From NCBI GenBank assembly GCA_963748095.1, contig CAVVIO010000045.1, positions 16,170 through 80,169 on the forward strand: a stretch of DNA of 64,000 bases, given 5' to 3'. Below are positions 9,355 through 18,694 of the stretch, piece by piece; the stretch's first letter is position 1, and each line of letters opens with the position of its first letter. This DNA is from CAVVIO01 sp963748095. GTDB lineage: Bacteria > Bacteroidota > Bacteroidia > Bacteroidales > UBA10428. Under the pieces are notes generated by a model that did not search any database, was not told where the DNA came from, and was given only the letters and a program-made list of their open reading frames with translations. A program made the position numbers and the translations under genes.

Positions 9355-10768
9355 ATGGGAAAATTTAATATCCTGGTTTTCCTCACGATTTTTACCCTCC
9401 ATAATTCTGTGTCTGACGGGCAAATTGTTGAAGATTCACTTGTTTTTGGAAAGTTTGGAAAAATAATGGTTTATAAACCCACCATTGAACCGGCAGAGAT
9501 TGTAATTTTTGTTTCAGGGGATGCGGGATGGAAATACGGAGTGATAGATATGGCCAGGAGGCTAACGAAAGAGGGGGCTATAGTTCTGGGAATTAATGTT
9601 ACACATTATCTGCAGGTATTACAAAAAGAAAAAGTACATTGTCACTATGTTTCTGCTGATTTTGAAATTCTGAGCCAGTATGTTCAGAAAAAATACCATT
9701 TTAAAAAGTATGAATTACCGGTTCTGGCAGGATATTCTTCCGGCGCCACTTTGATATACGGAATTATGGCACAGGCTCCCAACGACACTTATAAAGGTGG
9801 TCTGGCCCTTGGTTTTTGTCCCGATATTACTTTAAATAAACCGTTATGTAAGGGTAGCGGCCTCAGTTTCGATACGATTAAACACGGATATTATATTGAA
9901 ACCACGAAAGGACCTGACTGCTCCTTTTATTGCCATAACGGGACAACTGGATGATGTTTGTGACGGTGAGAGCACAATAAATTTTATGAAAGGAATTGAA
10001 AATGGGAAACTGTATTACCTGCCCCAGGTAGGACACGGATTTACTAAACCAAGAGACTGGTTACCCTCATTTCTGGAAGGATATCGTCATATAACCGTTT
10101 CCTTTGAAAACAAATCGAAGTCTGATATAGAGGAACTTGAGAAACTTCCTATCGTTGAAACCCCTGCCATGGTTGATGATAGCAATATGCCGTTGATAGT
10201 TGGAATTTCGGGAGACGGGGGCTGGAAAGGAATGATTGAAAACATGGCATTGAAAATTGCAGATAAGGGAATTCCTGTTGTCGGTATCGATGCGTTGAAA
10301 TATTTCTGGAATTATGTTTCTCCCGATAAAGCTGCTGAAGATATTGGTAATGTTATTGCCAGTTACATGCAGAAATGGAATAAAACAGATGTGGTATTAC
10401 TTGGATATTCTTTCGGGGCCGATGTGCTTCCATTTATTGTTAACCGTCTTCCTGAATATTTGAAAACACATATCAAACTTGTAGTTTTAATGTCACCTGA
10501 TAAATCAGCCGATTTTGAATTTCACTTTACCGACTGGTTTGATGAAAGCAGTCGCGATGCATTCAACGTAGCTCCTGAGCTTCAGAAAATAAAAGTTGTC
10601 CCTGCTGTGATTATTTACGGAGAAAAAGAAAACGATTCCCTTGTAAGAAATATTTCCAACAGAAAAATTAAAATTATCAAGGTACCCGGCGATCATCACT
10701 ATAATTATGATACAGAGAATCTCGTGAATCTTATTTTAAAAGAAATAAAAACACAAGCTTCAAAATAA
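9355..10768 (+). pseudogene. VirJ/AcvB-like secreted hydrolase with two VirJ modules, frame interrupted near 9910
   Basis: Predicted exported alpha/beta-hydrolase-type protein. AcvB/VirJ proteins of Agrobacterium are periplasmic, and AcvB is linked to lysyl-phosphatidylglycerol hydrolysis. The signal peptide (MGKFNILVFLTIF...SDGQ) precedes module 1 with VSGDAGWKYG and the nucleophile-elbow GYSSGATLIYG. Module 2 has ISGDGGWKGM and GYSFGADVLPF, then a late DHHYNYDTE segment with the likely catalytic His. The frame ends at a TGA at 9952-9954, but the protein clearly resumes one base on as DLTAPFIAITGQLDDVC. Deleting one G around 9910 gives 470 residues. The second half alone could start at a TTG (9896), but this is unlikely to be its real start. 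Confidence 0.8.
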
Positions 10769-10893
10769 TACTGCTCTTTTTGCTTAATATTGATATAGCT
10801 TGAAACAGTTAAATTAAACCGAGTTTCCCTTATTGAGTTCAGAGATATAAATAGTATATTTCGGTTTTAACCAATCTAACCAAACTTTATAAA

Positions 10894-11322
10894 ATGAAAA
10901 AAGCAATAGTAATCTATCACAGTAAAACAGGTATCACAAAGAAAATGGGAGAGGAGATTTCTGATTTCCTGAAGATTAATAATATTCAGCCTGAGATTTT
11001 TTCGATCAGTGAATTTAAAAATGAAAAACTGAAAGATGCGGATTATGTGCTCATCGGCTGCTGGACCAGCGGATTAATGCTTTTTCTGCAGCATCCGGAA
11101 AAAATCTGGGTGAATTTCGCCAGACAGTTACCCGATCTTAGCGGGAAGAAAACCGGTTTGTTTACTACTTATAAACTGGCTACCGGCAGTATGTTCAGAA
11201 TTATGAAAAAGCACCTGAAAACAGATCCCGGTGACAATCCGATTGAATTTAAATCACGAAACGGACATTTAACAGAAACAATCAAATCGGATTTATTGAA
11301 ATTTATAGGGGATTCAAAATAA
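10894..11322 (+). CDS. Flavodoxin-family protein
   Basis: Small cytoplasmic FMN-type redox protein of 142 residues. The N-terminal KKAIVIYHSKTGITKKMGEEI is the flavodoxin phosphate-binding loop (Y-H-S-K-T-G). The second conserved stretch YVLIGCWTSGLMLFLQHPEK lies where the isoalloxazine-binding loop is expected. Its last strand (KKTGLFTTYKLATGSM) is shorter than in long-chain flavodoxins. It is monocistronic-looking, with about 125 bases before it and 64 after. Partner unknown. Confidence 0.8.
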   Translation: MKKAIVIYHSKTGITKKMGEEISDFLKINNIQPEIFSISEFKNEKLKDADYVLIGCWTSGLMLFLQHPEKIWVNFARQLPDLSGKKTGLFTTYKLATGSMFRIMKKHLKTDPGDNPIEFKSRNGHLTETIKSDLLKFIGDSK

Positions 11323-11386
11323 ATTGTAATTTAAATTGTTTGCCTGATCTGTTTTCCCAAGATATAAATTAAACCAAAACATTGTT

Positions 11387-11980
11387 ATGGAAACAGGGGA
11401 TGTTACCTTTTTTAAAACACCGGCTGAATTACATAGTTGGTTCGAAAAAAATCATGAAAATGTTTCGGAACTTTGGATTGGGTTTTATAAAAAAAGTTCA
11501 GGATTAATAGCTGTGAATTACAAAGAGGCGCTCGATGAAGCTTTATGTTTTGGATGGATCGATGGCATACGAAAGGCTTACGATAGTAACAGTTATACCA
11601 TACGGTTTACTCCTCGAAGAAAGGGAAGTATCTGGAGTAAAATAAATACGGACAGGGTGATGGAGTTAACGGAATCGGGACGAATGCAATCTTCCGGTCT
11701 TAAAGTTTTCAGTGAAAAGGATGTGAAAAGAGTGGAACTTTATTCTTATGAAAACAAGCCTGAAAAGCTGGAGGACGAATACATCAAAAGATTTATGCAA
11801 TATAAAAAAGCATGGGAATATTTTCAGTCACAAACGCCTTTCTATCAACGAACTGTAAACTGGTGGGTTATGAGCGCCAAAAAAGAAGAAACACGGTTGA
11901 GGCGCCTTGAGATTTTAATCAGCAACTCGGAAAAAGGTAAAAAAATACCTCAGATGAGACGGACTGACGAGAATGGTTAA
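11387..11980 (+). CDS. YdeI/OmpD-associated-family protein
   Basis: Cytoplasmic protein of 197 residues. The family hallmark runs through the first 90 residues: FKTPAELHSWFEKNH, ELWIGFYKKSSG, YKEALDEALCFGWIDGIRK and FTPRRKGSIWSKIN. The C-terminal part has the basic helical segment seen in this family (AKKEETRLRRLEILI). Members are annotated as bacteriocin-protection or OmpD-associated proteins, but their biochemical role is not settled. It follows the flavodoxin gene on the same strand and may share its transcript. Confidence 0.85.
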   Translation: METGDVTFFKTPAELHSWFEKNHENVSELWIGFYKKSSGLIAVNYKEALDEALCFGWIDGIRKAYDSNSYTIRFTPRRKGSIWSKINTDRVMELTESGRMQSSGLKVFSEKDVKRVELYSYENKPEKLEDEYIKRFMQYKKAWEYFQSQTPFYQRTVNWWVMSAKKEETRLRRLEILISNSEKGKKIPQMRRTDENG

Positions 11981-12012
11981 ACTTTGTATTTAAAATTGTA
12001 GCAGCTGCTAAA

Positions 12013-12615
12013 TTACTCACTTATCCATGTGGTTTTATCAGCGGCAGGAATTCGTTTACGATCGGGTAGCGAAAGGCCTTCCCGGGGAATTCCCAACTGA
12101 AAAAAACCAATGCAATGATCGTTTTGTCCCAACCCGAGAAAATCCTTAAGTTGCCGGGTGTAGCATATATCGCCCGTACTAAGATAGCCTGCAATACCAA
12201 AAGGTTTCATGCTGATATAAATATTTTCAGCTACACAGGCGGCGGCCTCTATTTCTTCAATTTCCGGAATATTTTCTTTGTTGCCCCTGCGCATACACAC
12301 GGTAATAACGTGAGAAACCTGTGAGGCTTTTGATGCATATTTATCGTACTTTGTTTGTTTGAATTTGTCAGACGGGGTAGTCTCTTTATAGATTTCTTTC
12401 AGTTTCTCAAAAAATGTATACACTCCTTTCCCATGAAACACCTTGAATTCCCAGGGTTCTGTGTGGCCATGATTTGGAGCCCAGACGGCCAATTCCAGTA
12501 ACTCTTTAATAACCTCATTATTTATTTTTTTATCAGGGTCGAAATTTACAGGATAAACCGACCGGCGATCCCGGATAAGTTGCTTTACTGTTTCTTTTGA
12601 AATAGATGGATTCAT
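12013..12615 (-). CDS. Nitroreductase-family FMN protein
   Basis: Flavin-dependent oxidoreductase of 200 residues. It starts with the FMN-binding motif IRDRRSVYPVNF, then LLELAVWAPNHGHTEPW, matching the R-R-S and APS/N-type segments of the NfsB/YdjA-like group. The C-terminal loop GIAGYLSTGD and LGIPREG are also family-like. Physiological substrate unknown. It is convergent with the YdeI-like gene (32 bases between stops). Confidence 0.87.
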   Translation of the reverse strand: MNPSISKETVKQLIRDRRSVYPVNFDPDKKINNEVIKELLELAVWAPNHGHTEPWEFKVFHGKGVYTFFEKLKEIYKETTPSDKFKQTKYDKYASKASQVSHVITVCMRRGNKENIPEIEEIEAAACVAENIYISMKPFGIAGYLSTGDICYTRQLKDFLGLGQNDHCIGFFQLGIPREGLSLPDRKRIPAADKTTWISE

Positions 12616-12721
12616 ATGCGTTAATTTTCACTAATTCAATTAACAGCATAATTATTAAAGAGTTTAGATTACCTGGTAAATAATTCATGAAATATAATAG
12701 AATAATGCAAGTAAATCCGGT

Positions 12722-12982
12722 TCAACTATTTGAATTGCGTTTCGACCTGAGTGATATTAGTGCAAATATGCCAATGCACATCCAGGCAAAATTAAGAAAG
12801 GAGGCCGGGAATGAACCGAAATAAAAAGTATTCACAAGTAGAAGACCACTACCAAATATATTCAGAAATTGATAAATTGAGGAATTGGGTTTTACTTTAT
12901 TATAGGATACCAGTGCATAGGCGATTAGAATAGCAGAAGATCCACTCCATCCTAAAATATCAATAATTATGTTATGAGGCAT
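12722..12982 (-). CDS. CBU_0592-type small membrane protein
   Basis: 86-residue membrane protein with three hydrophobic segments (about residues 6-25, 35-55 and 58-77). The pattern DILGWSGSSAILIAYALVS followed by YQFLNIFGSGLLLVNTFYFG and FLNFAWMCIGIFAL matches the small family named after Coxiella CBU_0592. No function is established for the family. It stands alone between the nitroreductase gene and a long intergenic region. Confidence 0.75.
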   Translation of the reverse strand: MPHNIIIDILGWSGSSAILIAYALVSYNKVKPNSSIYQFLNIFGSGLLLVNTFYFGSFPASFLNFAWMCIGIFALISLRSKRNSNS

Positions 12983-13165
12983 GATGAAATAGTTTTTGTT
13001 ATAATGATAAATAATATTTCTGAATATACAAGTTTTTTGTTTTTCATCCTGATAAAAATTAGTTACATTCTATTTTTCCAATTTGTTACACACAACTTGA
13101 ATGAGAGTTATTATCAGCTATATTTTTAATAATATTATTTAGTTCTACAACTTTTATATATAGAA

Positions 13166-13212
13166 ACTATCAATGAACCGAAATACAAATTTTTACTGTA
13201 TTTATTGATAGT
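13166..13212. repeat. Imperfect inverted repeat / bulged hairpin
   Basis: ACTATCAAT (13166-13174) pairs with ATTGATAGT (13204-13212), and directly inside it AAATACA (13181-13187) pairs with TGTATTT (13197-13203), leaving a 6-base bulge GAACCG on one side and a 9-base loop. It could be a transcript structure or a protein-binding palindrome. Confidence 0.45.
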
Positions 13213-13278
13213 GAGCTTATTGCTAATTTCATTACTATAAGAAATAATAATGTTTATTTTAATTCTAAATTAGAAAAT

Positions 13279-13294
13279 GGTGATGCAAATCACC
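13279..13294. repeat. Short hairpin with GCAA tetraloop
   Basis: GGTGAT-GCAA-ATCACC forms a perfect 6-bp stem closed by a GNRA-type tetraloop, about 245 bases upstream of the sensor kinase start. No U-tract follows directly, so a terminator role is weak; a structured leader element is possible. Confidence 0.35.
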
Positions 13295-13537
13295 GGTTTG
13301 ATAAATAATTATTTGGAAGAAATTAAATCTTTTAAGATATATTAGCGTATTAAGTTGTAACTATCAACTAAATAATACATGAACAGTATAGTATCTGAAT
13401 AGATACCTTTTTTTAATACTCTACATTTATTAACTTGTATATTTATTATATTGAAAACATATGTTTTCACTATTCCATACTTAGAAATATAACTCTTTGA
13501 AAAGTTCAATGACTTCAAAGTATAAGCTTAATAGAAA

Positions 13538-16500
13538 ATGATCAGATTTAAATATCAGAAATCATCAATAAATTTTCATAGTTATCTCACTTTAATTGTA
13601 TGGTTAGTAACCGGAATTCAGGCGTCTTCCCAGAATAGTTTAATGAGTTTCGATCATCTAACATCGGTAGATGGTTTATCCAGTAATATTATTAATTGTG
13701 TGCTGATGGATTACCAGGGATATGTTTGGATCGGCACCGATGACGGACTCGATCGTTATGACGGGTATTCTGTGAAAGAATATATCAACAATGTAGGCGA
13801 TACCAACTCACTTCAAAGTAATGAAATTTTTACTCTCTTTGAAGATGCAGATAGTAATCTTTGGATTGGTACCCGAAGCTCTCTTGATATGTACGACCGT
13901 AAAAAAGATCGCTTCCGTCATTTTTATGCACGAGGACCCAATTCCGATAATTATGGACATGCCATAACCTCCATCTGTCAATATAACGATAGCATCTTAT
14001 GGATGGGTACTATCGACATAGGAATTTATGTAATGAATACCAGAAACTTCACATGGAAATATTTGCCCTTAAGGTCTGTAAATTACCCGGGAAAGGATGT
14101 TAACAGGGTAAAAGTAATTTATAAAGACAACGAGGAGACCATTTGGGTGGGTACACTGGATGAGGGTTTATTGAAATACCTGCCTGACCGGAATGCATTT
14201 TATTCATATAAGAATAATCCGGATTCAGATAATTCAATCAGCAGTAATTATATTTATGCCTTGTCCGGTGATCCGTCGACCGGTACTGTCTTTGTTGGTA
14301 CTTATGGTGGCGGATTAAATATTTACAATCAAAAAACAGAAAAATTCAGCAGGTTTTATTTTAACGATATACCAAATAACAGTCAGGTAAATTATATTAA
14401 AGCGTTGGTATTTTATGGTGATAAATTATGGATGGGAACGGATGGCGAAGGAATTAAAATTATCAATTTTAAAGCCAATAGTTTTCTAAATCTGGATCCG
14501 GAAAATAGCAATAATTTCACTTTATTAAATAATGGAATTACCTGTGTTTATAAAGATCATCAAAACAATTTCTGGGTCGGACATTACCAGGGCGGTGTTG
14601 ATATCTATAAGTCAAACAAGAAAAAATTCATACATGAATATTCCAATGCAGCATTTTCCGGACGTTTTGGAATAGATCGTATATATTCCATTTTTGAAGA
14701 CAGTGAAGGCAATTTATGGACTGGTTCTGATTTAGGCAGGTTTGAAGTTATTGATCATGTCACAAAAAAAAGTAAAGTATATCACCGTATCATAGATAAA
14801 AAAACAGGAATTCCTCAGAATAGCCTGGTTACACAAGCTATTTACGAGGATAGTCATCATAATATGTGGTTTGGCTTTTATCATGGTGGAATGGGTATGT
14901 TCAATCCGACAACGGGGAAATTCAACTATTTTATTCATGATCCAGATAATCCCAATAGTCTGATTAATAATAATGTTTATACGATTACCGGAGATTCCTA
15001 CGGGAATATTTGGATAGCTACTAATGGTGGAGGTATAGATGTGTTCAATCCCCAAACTAAGAAGTTTAAAAATTACAGTATGAATGATTCAAGTAATTTT
15101 GCCAATGATTGGGTACGACCTATTTATGAAGATTCCAAAAAAAATATGTGGATCGGAACCTATTGGGGATTAAGTAAATATTTAAGAAAGGAAGATCGTT
15201 TTGTAACTTACCTTAATATTCCGGGTGATACAACAAGCATTAATGATAATATTATTTTAACTATATGTGAAGACTCCAGGCATAATATGTGGATGGGAAC
15301 TTCACGTGGACTAAACCGCTATAACGAAAAACAAGATAATTTTACATCCTTTACCACTAAGGACGGATTACCAAACAGTACAATAAAAGGAATTATTGAA
15401 GACGATAAAGGAAATTTATGGTTGAGTACTGACAAAGGATTGTCAAAATTCGATCCCGAAAATTTGACATTTAAAAATTATGATTACCTGGATGGATTAC
15501 AGGGGAACAGTTTTATACGCGGATCATATTGTAAAGGTGAAAACGGGCGTTTGTATTTTGGAGGGATGAATGGTTATACGACTTTTTATCCCGATAGCAT
15601 CAAGGATGATCCATTTCCACCAAAAGTTCTGATATCAGAAGTTTCTATTTTCAATGAACCTTTAAAAATTGGTGAAGAGTACGACGGAAACGTTATATTA
15701 AAGGAAAGCCTTACAAATGATTCTCATCTCACCTTTAAATACACAGAAAATCAAATCAGCATTACTTTTACCGGTTTTCAGTATACTTCACCAAATGGAA
15801 TTAAATATTCTTATTACCTCGACGGAGTAGATAAGACCTGGAACAATGTTGGTGCCGACCACCGTAAAATTACTTATTCCAATCTTTCACCGGGTAAATA
15901 TAAGTTTATGGTAAAAGCGGCCAATAAAGATGGTGTGTGGAGTAAAGGCATGGCTACACTCGAATTTAATATTACCCCGCCTTACTGGATGACAACATGG
16001 TTCAGGATATTGATGATCGTTGCCTTAATTGGTGGAATATATTTATTCATATACTTTAGGTTACGTATGATCAGAATGCAAAAAAAATTACTGGAAGGTC
16101 GTGTAGCAGAACAAACAAGTGAATTAAGAAAGAAGAACGATTTATTACTTAAACAGACTTCTGAGCTGAATGAATCAAATACTCAGCTTAAAGAAAGACA
16201 ACAGCAAGTTGAAGAACAAACCGAAGAACTACTCAGTCAGTCGGAGTTTCTCGAAAAAACAAATGCAGAGCTGGAAGATTTGAATAAGTCAAAAGATAGA
16301 TTTTTTTCTATTATTGCCCATGATTTGAGAAGTCCGTTTAACACTATTTTCGGGTTTGCCGAATTGTTGCAACAAAAAAAGGATACCATTACCAATGAAA
16401 AGAGGAACCAGTATGTTTCTGCTCTGTATACTTCGGCAAAAAGGGTTTATATACTTTTGGAAAACCTGTTACAATGGTCACGTACACAAACCAGCCTTAT

Positions 16501-16969
16501 CAGTTTTGAACCCCGTAATTTTCTTATTAATAGTGTTGTGGAAGAAATATATAATTTACAGGAAGAAAATCTGCATTTAAAATCCATTCAATTTGAAAGA
16601 AGAATTAATGAAGAAGTGGTTGTATTTGCCGATTATGAAATGATCCAGGTAGTTTTACGTAATCTGCTTAGCAATGCTATTAAATTTACTCCTCATGGTG
16701 GAAATATTATTCTGGAGATGAAGAAAAGTGAAGGTTGGGCAGCCATTTCTATAAAAGACACAGGTATCGGCATTTCCGATGAAATCAAGAATAGTTTATT
16801 CAAGATTGATAAAACAGTTACTGCTGAAGGGACAGACGGCGAAAAAGGTACGGGACTCGGTCTTCTTCTTTGTAAAGATTTCGTGGAAAAAAACGGGGGA
16901 CAAATTTTTGTAAATAGTACTTACGGGGAAGGAGCGGAATTCAGTTTTACCTTACCATTGAAAAATTAA
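13538..16969 (+). CDS. Sensor histidine kinase with Reg_prop beta-propellers and Y_Y_Y domain
   Basis: Membrane sensor kinase of 1143 residues. After a signal/anchor segment (about residues 15-32) come about 14 Reg_prop blades, each with a D-x-x-G-N-x-W-I-G-T core, enough for two seven-bladed periplasmic propellers. Then come a Y_Y_Y domain (about 735-815, ending SPGKYKFMVKAANKDG), one transmembrane helix (about 828-850), a coiled coil rich in Glu/Gln/Lys, HisKA with His928 in FSIIAHDLRSPF, and HATPase_c (LRNLLSNAIKF, DTGIGI, GTGLGL). It stops right after the ATPase, so unlike hybrid HTCS regulators it has no receiver or AraC domain. In Bacteroidota such propellers usually sense glycans or their breakdown products. 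No response regulator lies beside it. Confidence 0.95.
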   Translation: MIRFKYQKSSINFHSYLTLIVWLVTGIQASSQNSLMSFDHLTSVDGLSSNIINCVLMDYQGYVWIGTDDGLDRYDGYSVKEYINNVGDTNSLQSNEIFTLFEDADSNLWIGTRSSLDMYDRKKDRFRHFYARGPNSDNYGHAITSICQYNDSILWMGTIDIGIYVMNTRNFTWKYLPLRSVNYPGKDVNRVKVIYKDNEETIWVGTLDEGLLKYLPDRNAFYSYKNNPDSDNSISSNYIYALSGDPSTGTVFVGTYGGGLNIYNQKTEKFSRFYFNDIPNNSQVNYIKALVFYGDKLWMGTDGEGIKIINFKANSFLNLDPENSNNFTLLNNGITCVYKDHQNNFWVGHYQGGVDIYKSNKKKFIHEYSNAAFSGRFGIDRIYSIFEDSEGNLWTGSDLGRFEVIDHVTKKSKVYHRIIDKKTGIPQNSLVTQAIYEDSHHNMWFGFYHGGMGMFNPTTGKFNYFIHDPDNPNSLINNNVYTITGDSYGNIWIATNGGGIDVFNPQTKKFKNYSMNDSSNFANDWVRPIYEDSKKNMWIGTYWGLSKYLRKEDRFVTYLNIPGDTTSINDNIILTICEDSRHNMWMGTSRGLNRYNEKQDNFTSFTTKDGLPNSTIKGIIEDDKGNLWLSTDKGLSKFDPENLTFKNYDYLDGLQGNSFIRGSYCKGENGRLYFGGMNGYTTFYPDSIKDDPFPPKVLISEVSIFNEPLKIGEEYDGNVILKESLTNDSHLTFKYTENQISITFTGFQYTSPNGIKYSYYLDGVDKTWNNVGADHRKITYSNLSPGKYKFMVKAANKDGVWSKGMATLEFNITPPYWMTTWFRILMIVALIGGIYLFIYFRLRMIRMQKKLLEGRVAEQTSELRKKNDLLLKQTSELNESNTQLKERQQQVEEQTEELLSQSEFLEKTNAELEDLNKSKDRFFSIIAHDLRSPFNTIFGFAELLQQKKDTITNEKRNQYVSALYTSAKRVYILLENLLQWSRTQTSLISFEPRNFLINSVVEEIYNLQEENLHLKSIQFERRINEEVVVFADYEMIQVVLRNLLSNAIKFTPHGGNIILEMKKSEGWAAISIKDTGIGISDEIKNSLFKIDKTVTAEGTDGEKGTGLGLLLCKDFVEKNGGQIFVNSTYGEGAEFSFTLPLKN

Positions 16970-16999
16970 GATTTTTAAAAATTCTATACTGTAAATATA

Positions 17000-18691
17000 T
17001 TAATACCCTGCTGCCTCTCCGTCTTTTCTTGATTCGGAAGCACCGTAATAGACTTTGTTTTTCCAGTCGTACATAATAGCCTGATATCCGCCATATCCCC
17101 CAAGATCATAGCCTACCTTGTGTCCTTTTTTCATTAATTCACGAATAGACTCGTAGGGGAATCCCGACTCGAGACATACAGTGCCGCCATCTTTCATCAC
17201 TTCTCCGGTGGGCTGCGACGAACCAATATGTTGAATTCTTGGTGCATCACCGGCTTCCTGAAGGTTCATTTTAAAATCGATAAGATTAACCACAATCTGA
17301 ACATGTCCCTGAGGTTGCATGGCACCACCCATTACCCCAAAACTGATATAGGGTTTTCCGTCTTTGGTAATAAATGCGGGAATAATGGTATGGAAAGGCC
17401 TTTTTCCGGGAGCATACACGTTATTATGACCTTCTTTCAATGAAAACAATTCACCTCTGTCCTGTAGCATGAAGCCCAGTCCGGTTGGGATCATACCCGA
17501 CCCCATCCCCCGGTAATTGCTTTGAATAAGGGAAACCATATTACCGTCTTTATCTGCTGTGGTGAGATAAATAGTATTTCCCTGTTCCAGTTCGCCGGCA
17601 TCATAGCTGCGTGCTGCCCTGTCAGGATTAATAAGTTTTCTTCGTTCGGCAGCATATTCTTTTGAAATGAGCTTTTCAACCGGGATCTTCACAAAATCAG
17701 GATCGGCATAATATTTTGCCCGATCTTCGTATGCCAGTTTTTTTGCTTCCACAAAAGTGTGAATGTAATCAGCGCTTCCAAATCCCATGGCAGCGATATC
17801 ATATCCTTCAAGTATATTCAACATTTGTAAGGCGGCAATACCCTGTCCGTTGGGCGGAAGCTCCCAAATGTCATATCCACGATAATTGGCAGATAAAGGT
17901 TTTACCCATTCGGAATGATGAGAGGCCAGATCCTCGTAACTTAAAAAACCACCCTGTTCTTTTATGAACCGGGCGATTGTTCGGGCAATATCCCCCTTGT
18001 AAAATTCATCTCTTCCTTTCGCAGCAATTTTTTCCAGTGTATTGGCCAGATCAGGGTTCTTAAATACTTCTCCTTTCGCAGGTGTATGTCCATTAGGCAT
18101 GTAAGTTTCTTTAAACCCGGGATATTTTGACAAAACACGAGAACTGAGATTCATATAATAAGCAATCAGTTCCGAAACCGGAAAACCCTCACGGGCATAA
18201 TTAATTGCTGGTTGCAGGATATCCTGCATGGGTAGATTACCAAATTTGTTATGCAGTTCATACCAGCCATCGACACATCCGGGAACAGAAACAGGAAGCG
18301 GGCCATATGGCGGAATTTTTTCATAACCGTTTTTTTTGAAATAGTCGAGTGTCAGGCTACGTGGGGATCTTCCACTTGCATTCAATCCGTATAATTTTTG
18401 CGTTTTGGCATCCCATACAATGGCAAACAGATCGCCACCCACACCACTACCTGTAGGTTCAACCAGTCCGAGCATAGCATCTGCAGCAATGGCCGCGTCA
18501 ATGGCATTTCCGCCTTTTTTTAAAATATCAAGTGCAACCTGCGTGGCCAGCGGCTGACTGGTGGCTGCCATTCCGTGTTGTGCGATGACTTCAGACCGGG
18601 TGGCAAAAGTTTTCCCGGTAACGCGATCCTGGGATTTTAAGGGCAAAGTTAAAATGCAAAATGCGATTAATGCCAGTACAATTTTTTTCAT
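17000..18691 (-). CDS. ggt: Gamma-glutamyltransferase (glutathione hydrolase)
   Basis: Periplasmic Ntn-hydrolase that cleaves gamma-glutamyl bonds such as in glutathione. 563 residues, with signal peptide MKKIVLALIAFCILTLPLKSQ. Large-subunit motifs AATSQPLATQVALDIL and GGNAIDAAIAA are present. Thr373 in GNTIYLTTADKDGN fits the auto-cleavage site and nucleophile that starts the small subunit, and GSGMIPTGLGFMLQDRG follows as in bacterial GGTs. It starts 3 bases after the stop of dpaL and so is the last gene of the sucA-sucB-dpaL-ggt run. Confidence 0.96.
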   Translation of the reverse strand: MKKIVLALIAFCILTLPLKSQDRVTGKTFATRSEVIAQHGMAATSQPLATQVALDILKKGGNAIDAAIAADAMLGLVEPTGSGVGGDLFAIVWDAKTQKLYGLNASGRSPRSLTLDYFKKNGYEKIPPYGPLPVSVPGCVDGWYELHNKFGNLPMQDILQPAINYAREGFPVSELIAYYMNLSSRVLSKYPGFKETYMPNGHTPAKGEVFKNPDLANTLEKIAAKGRDEFYKGDIARTIARFIKEQGGFLSYEDLASHHSEWVKPLSANYRGYDIWELPPNGQGIAALQMLNILEGYDIAAMGFGSADYIHTFVEAKKLAYEDRAKYYADPDFVKIPVEKLISKEYAAERRKLINPDRAARSYDAGELEQGNTIYLTTADKDGNMVSLIQSNYRGMGSGMIPTGLGFMLQDRGELFSLKEGHNNVYAPGKRPFHTIIPAFITKDGKPYISFGVMGGAMQPQGHVQIVVNLIDFKMNLQEAGDAPRIQHIGSSQPTGEVMKDGGTVCLESGFPYESIRELMKKGHKVGYDLGGYGGYQAIMYDWKNKVYYGASESRKDGEAAGY

Positions 18692-18694
18692 GAT

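Larger units (their letters stand above)
12983..13537. other. 555-base intergenic region with hairpins, no gene seen
   Basis: Very AT-rich stretch between the divergent small membrane protein and the large sensor kinase. I see no open frame with coding character. It contains a long bulged hairpin (13166-13212) and a GNRA-capped hairpin (13279-13294), listed separately. The kinase promoter must lie here, but no clean TTTG/TAnnTTTG pair stands out. Confidence 0.6.
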
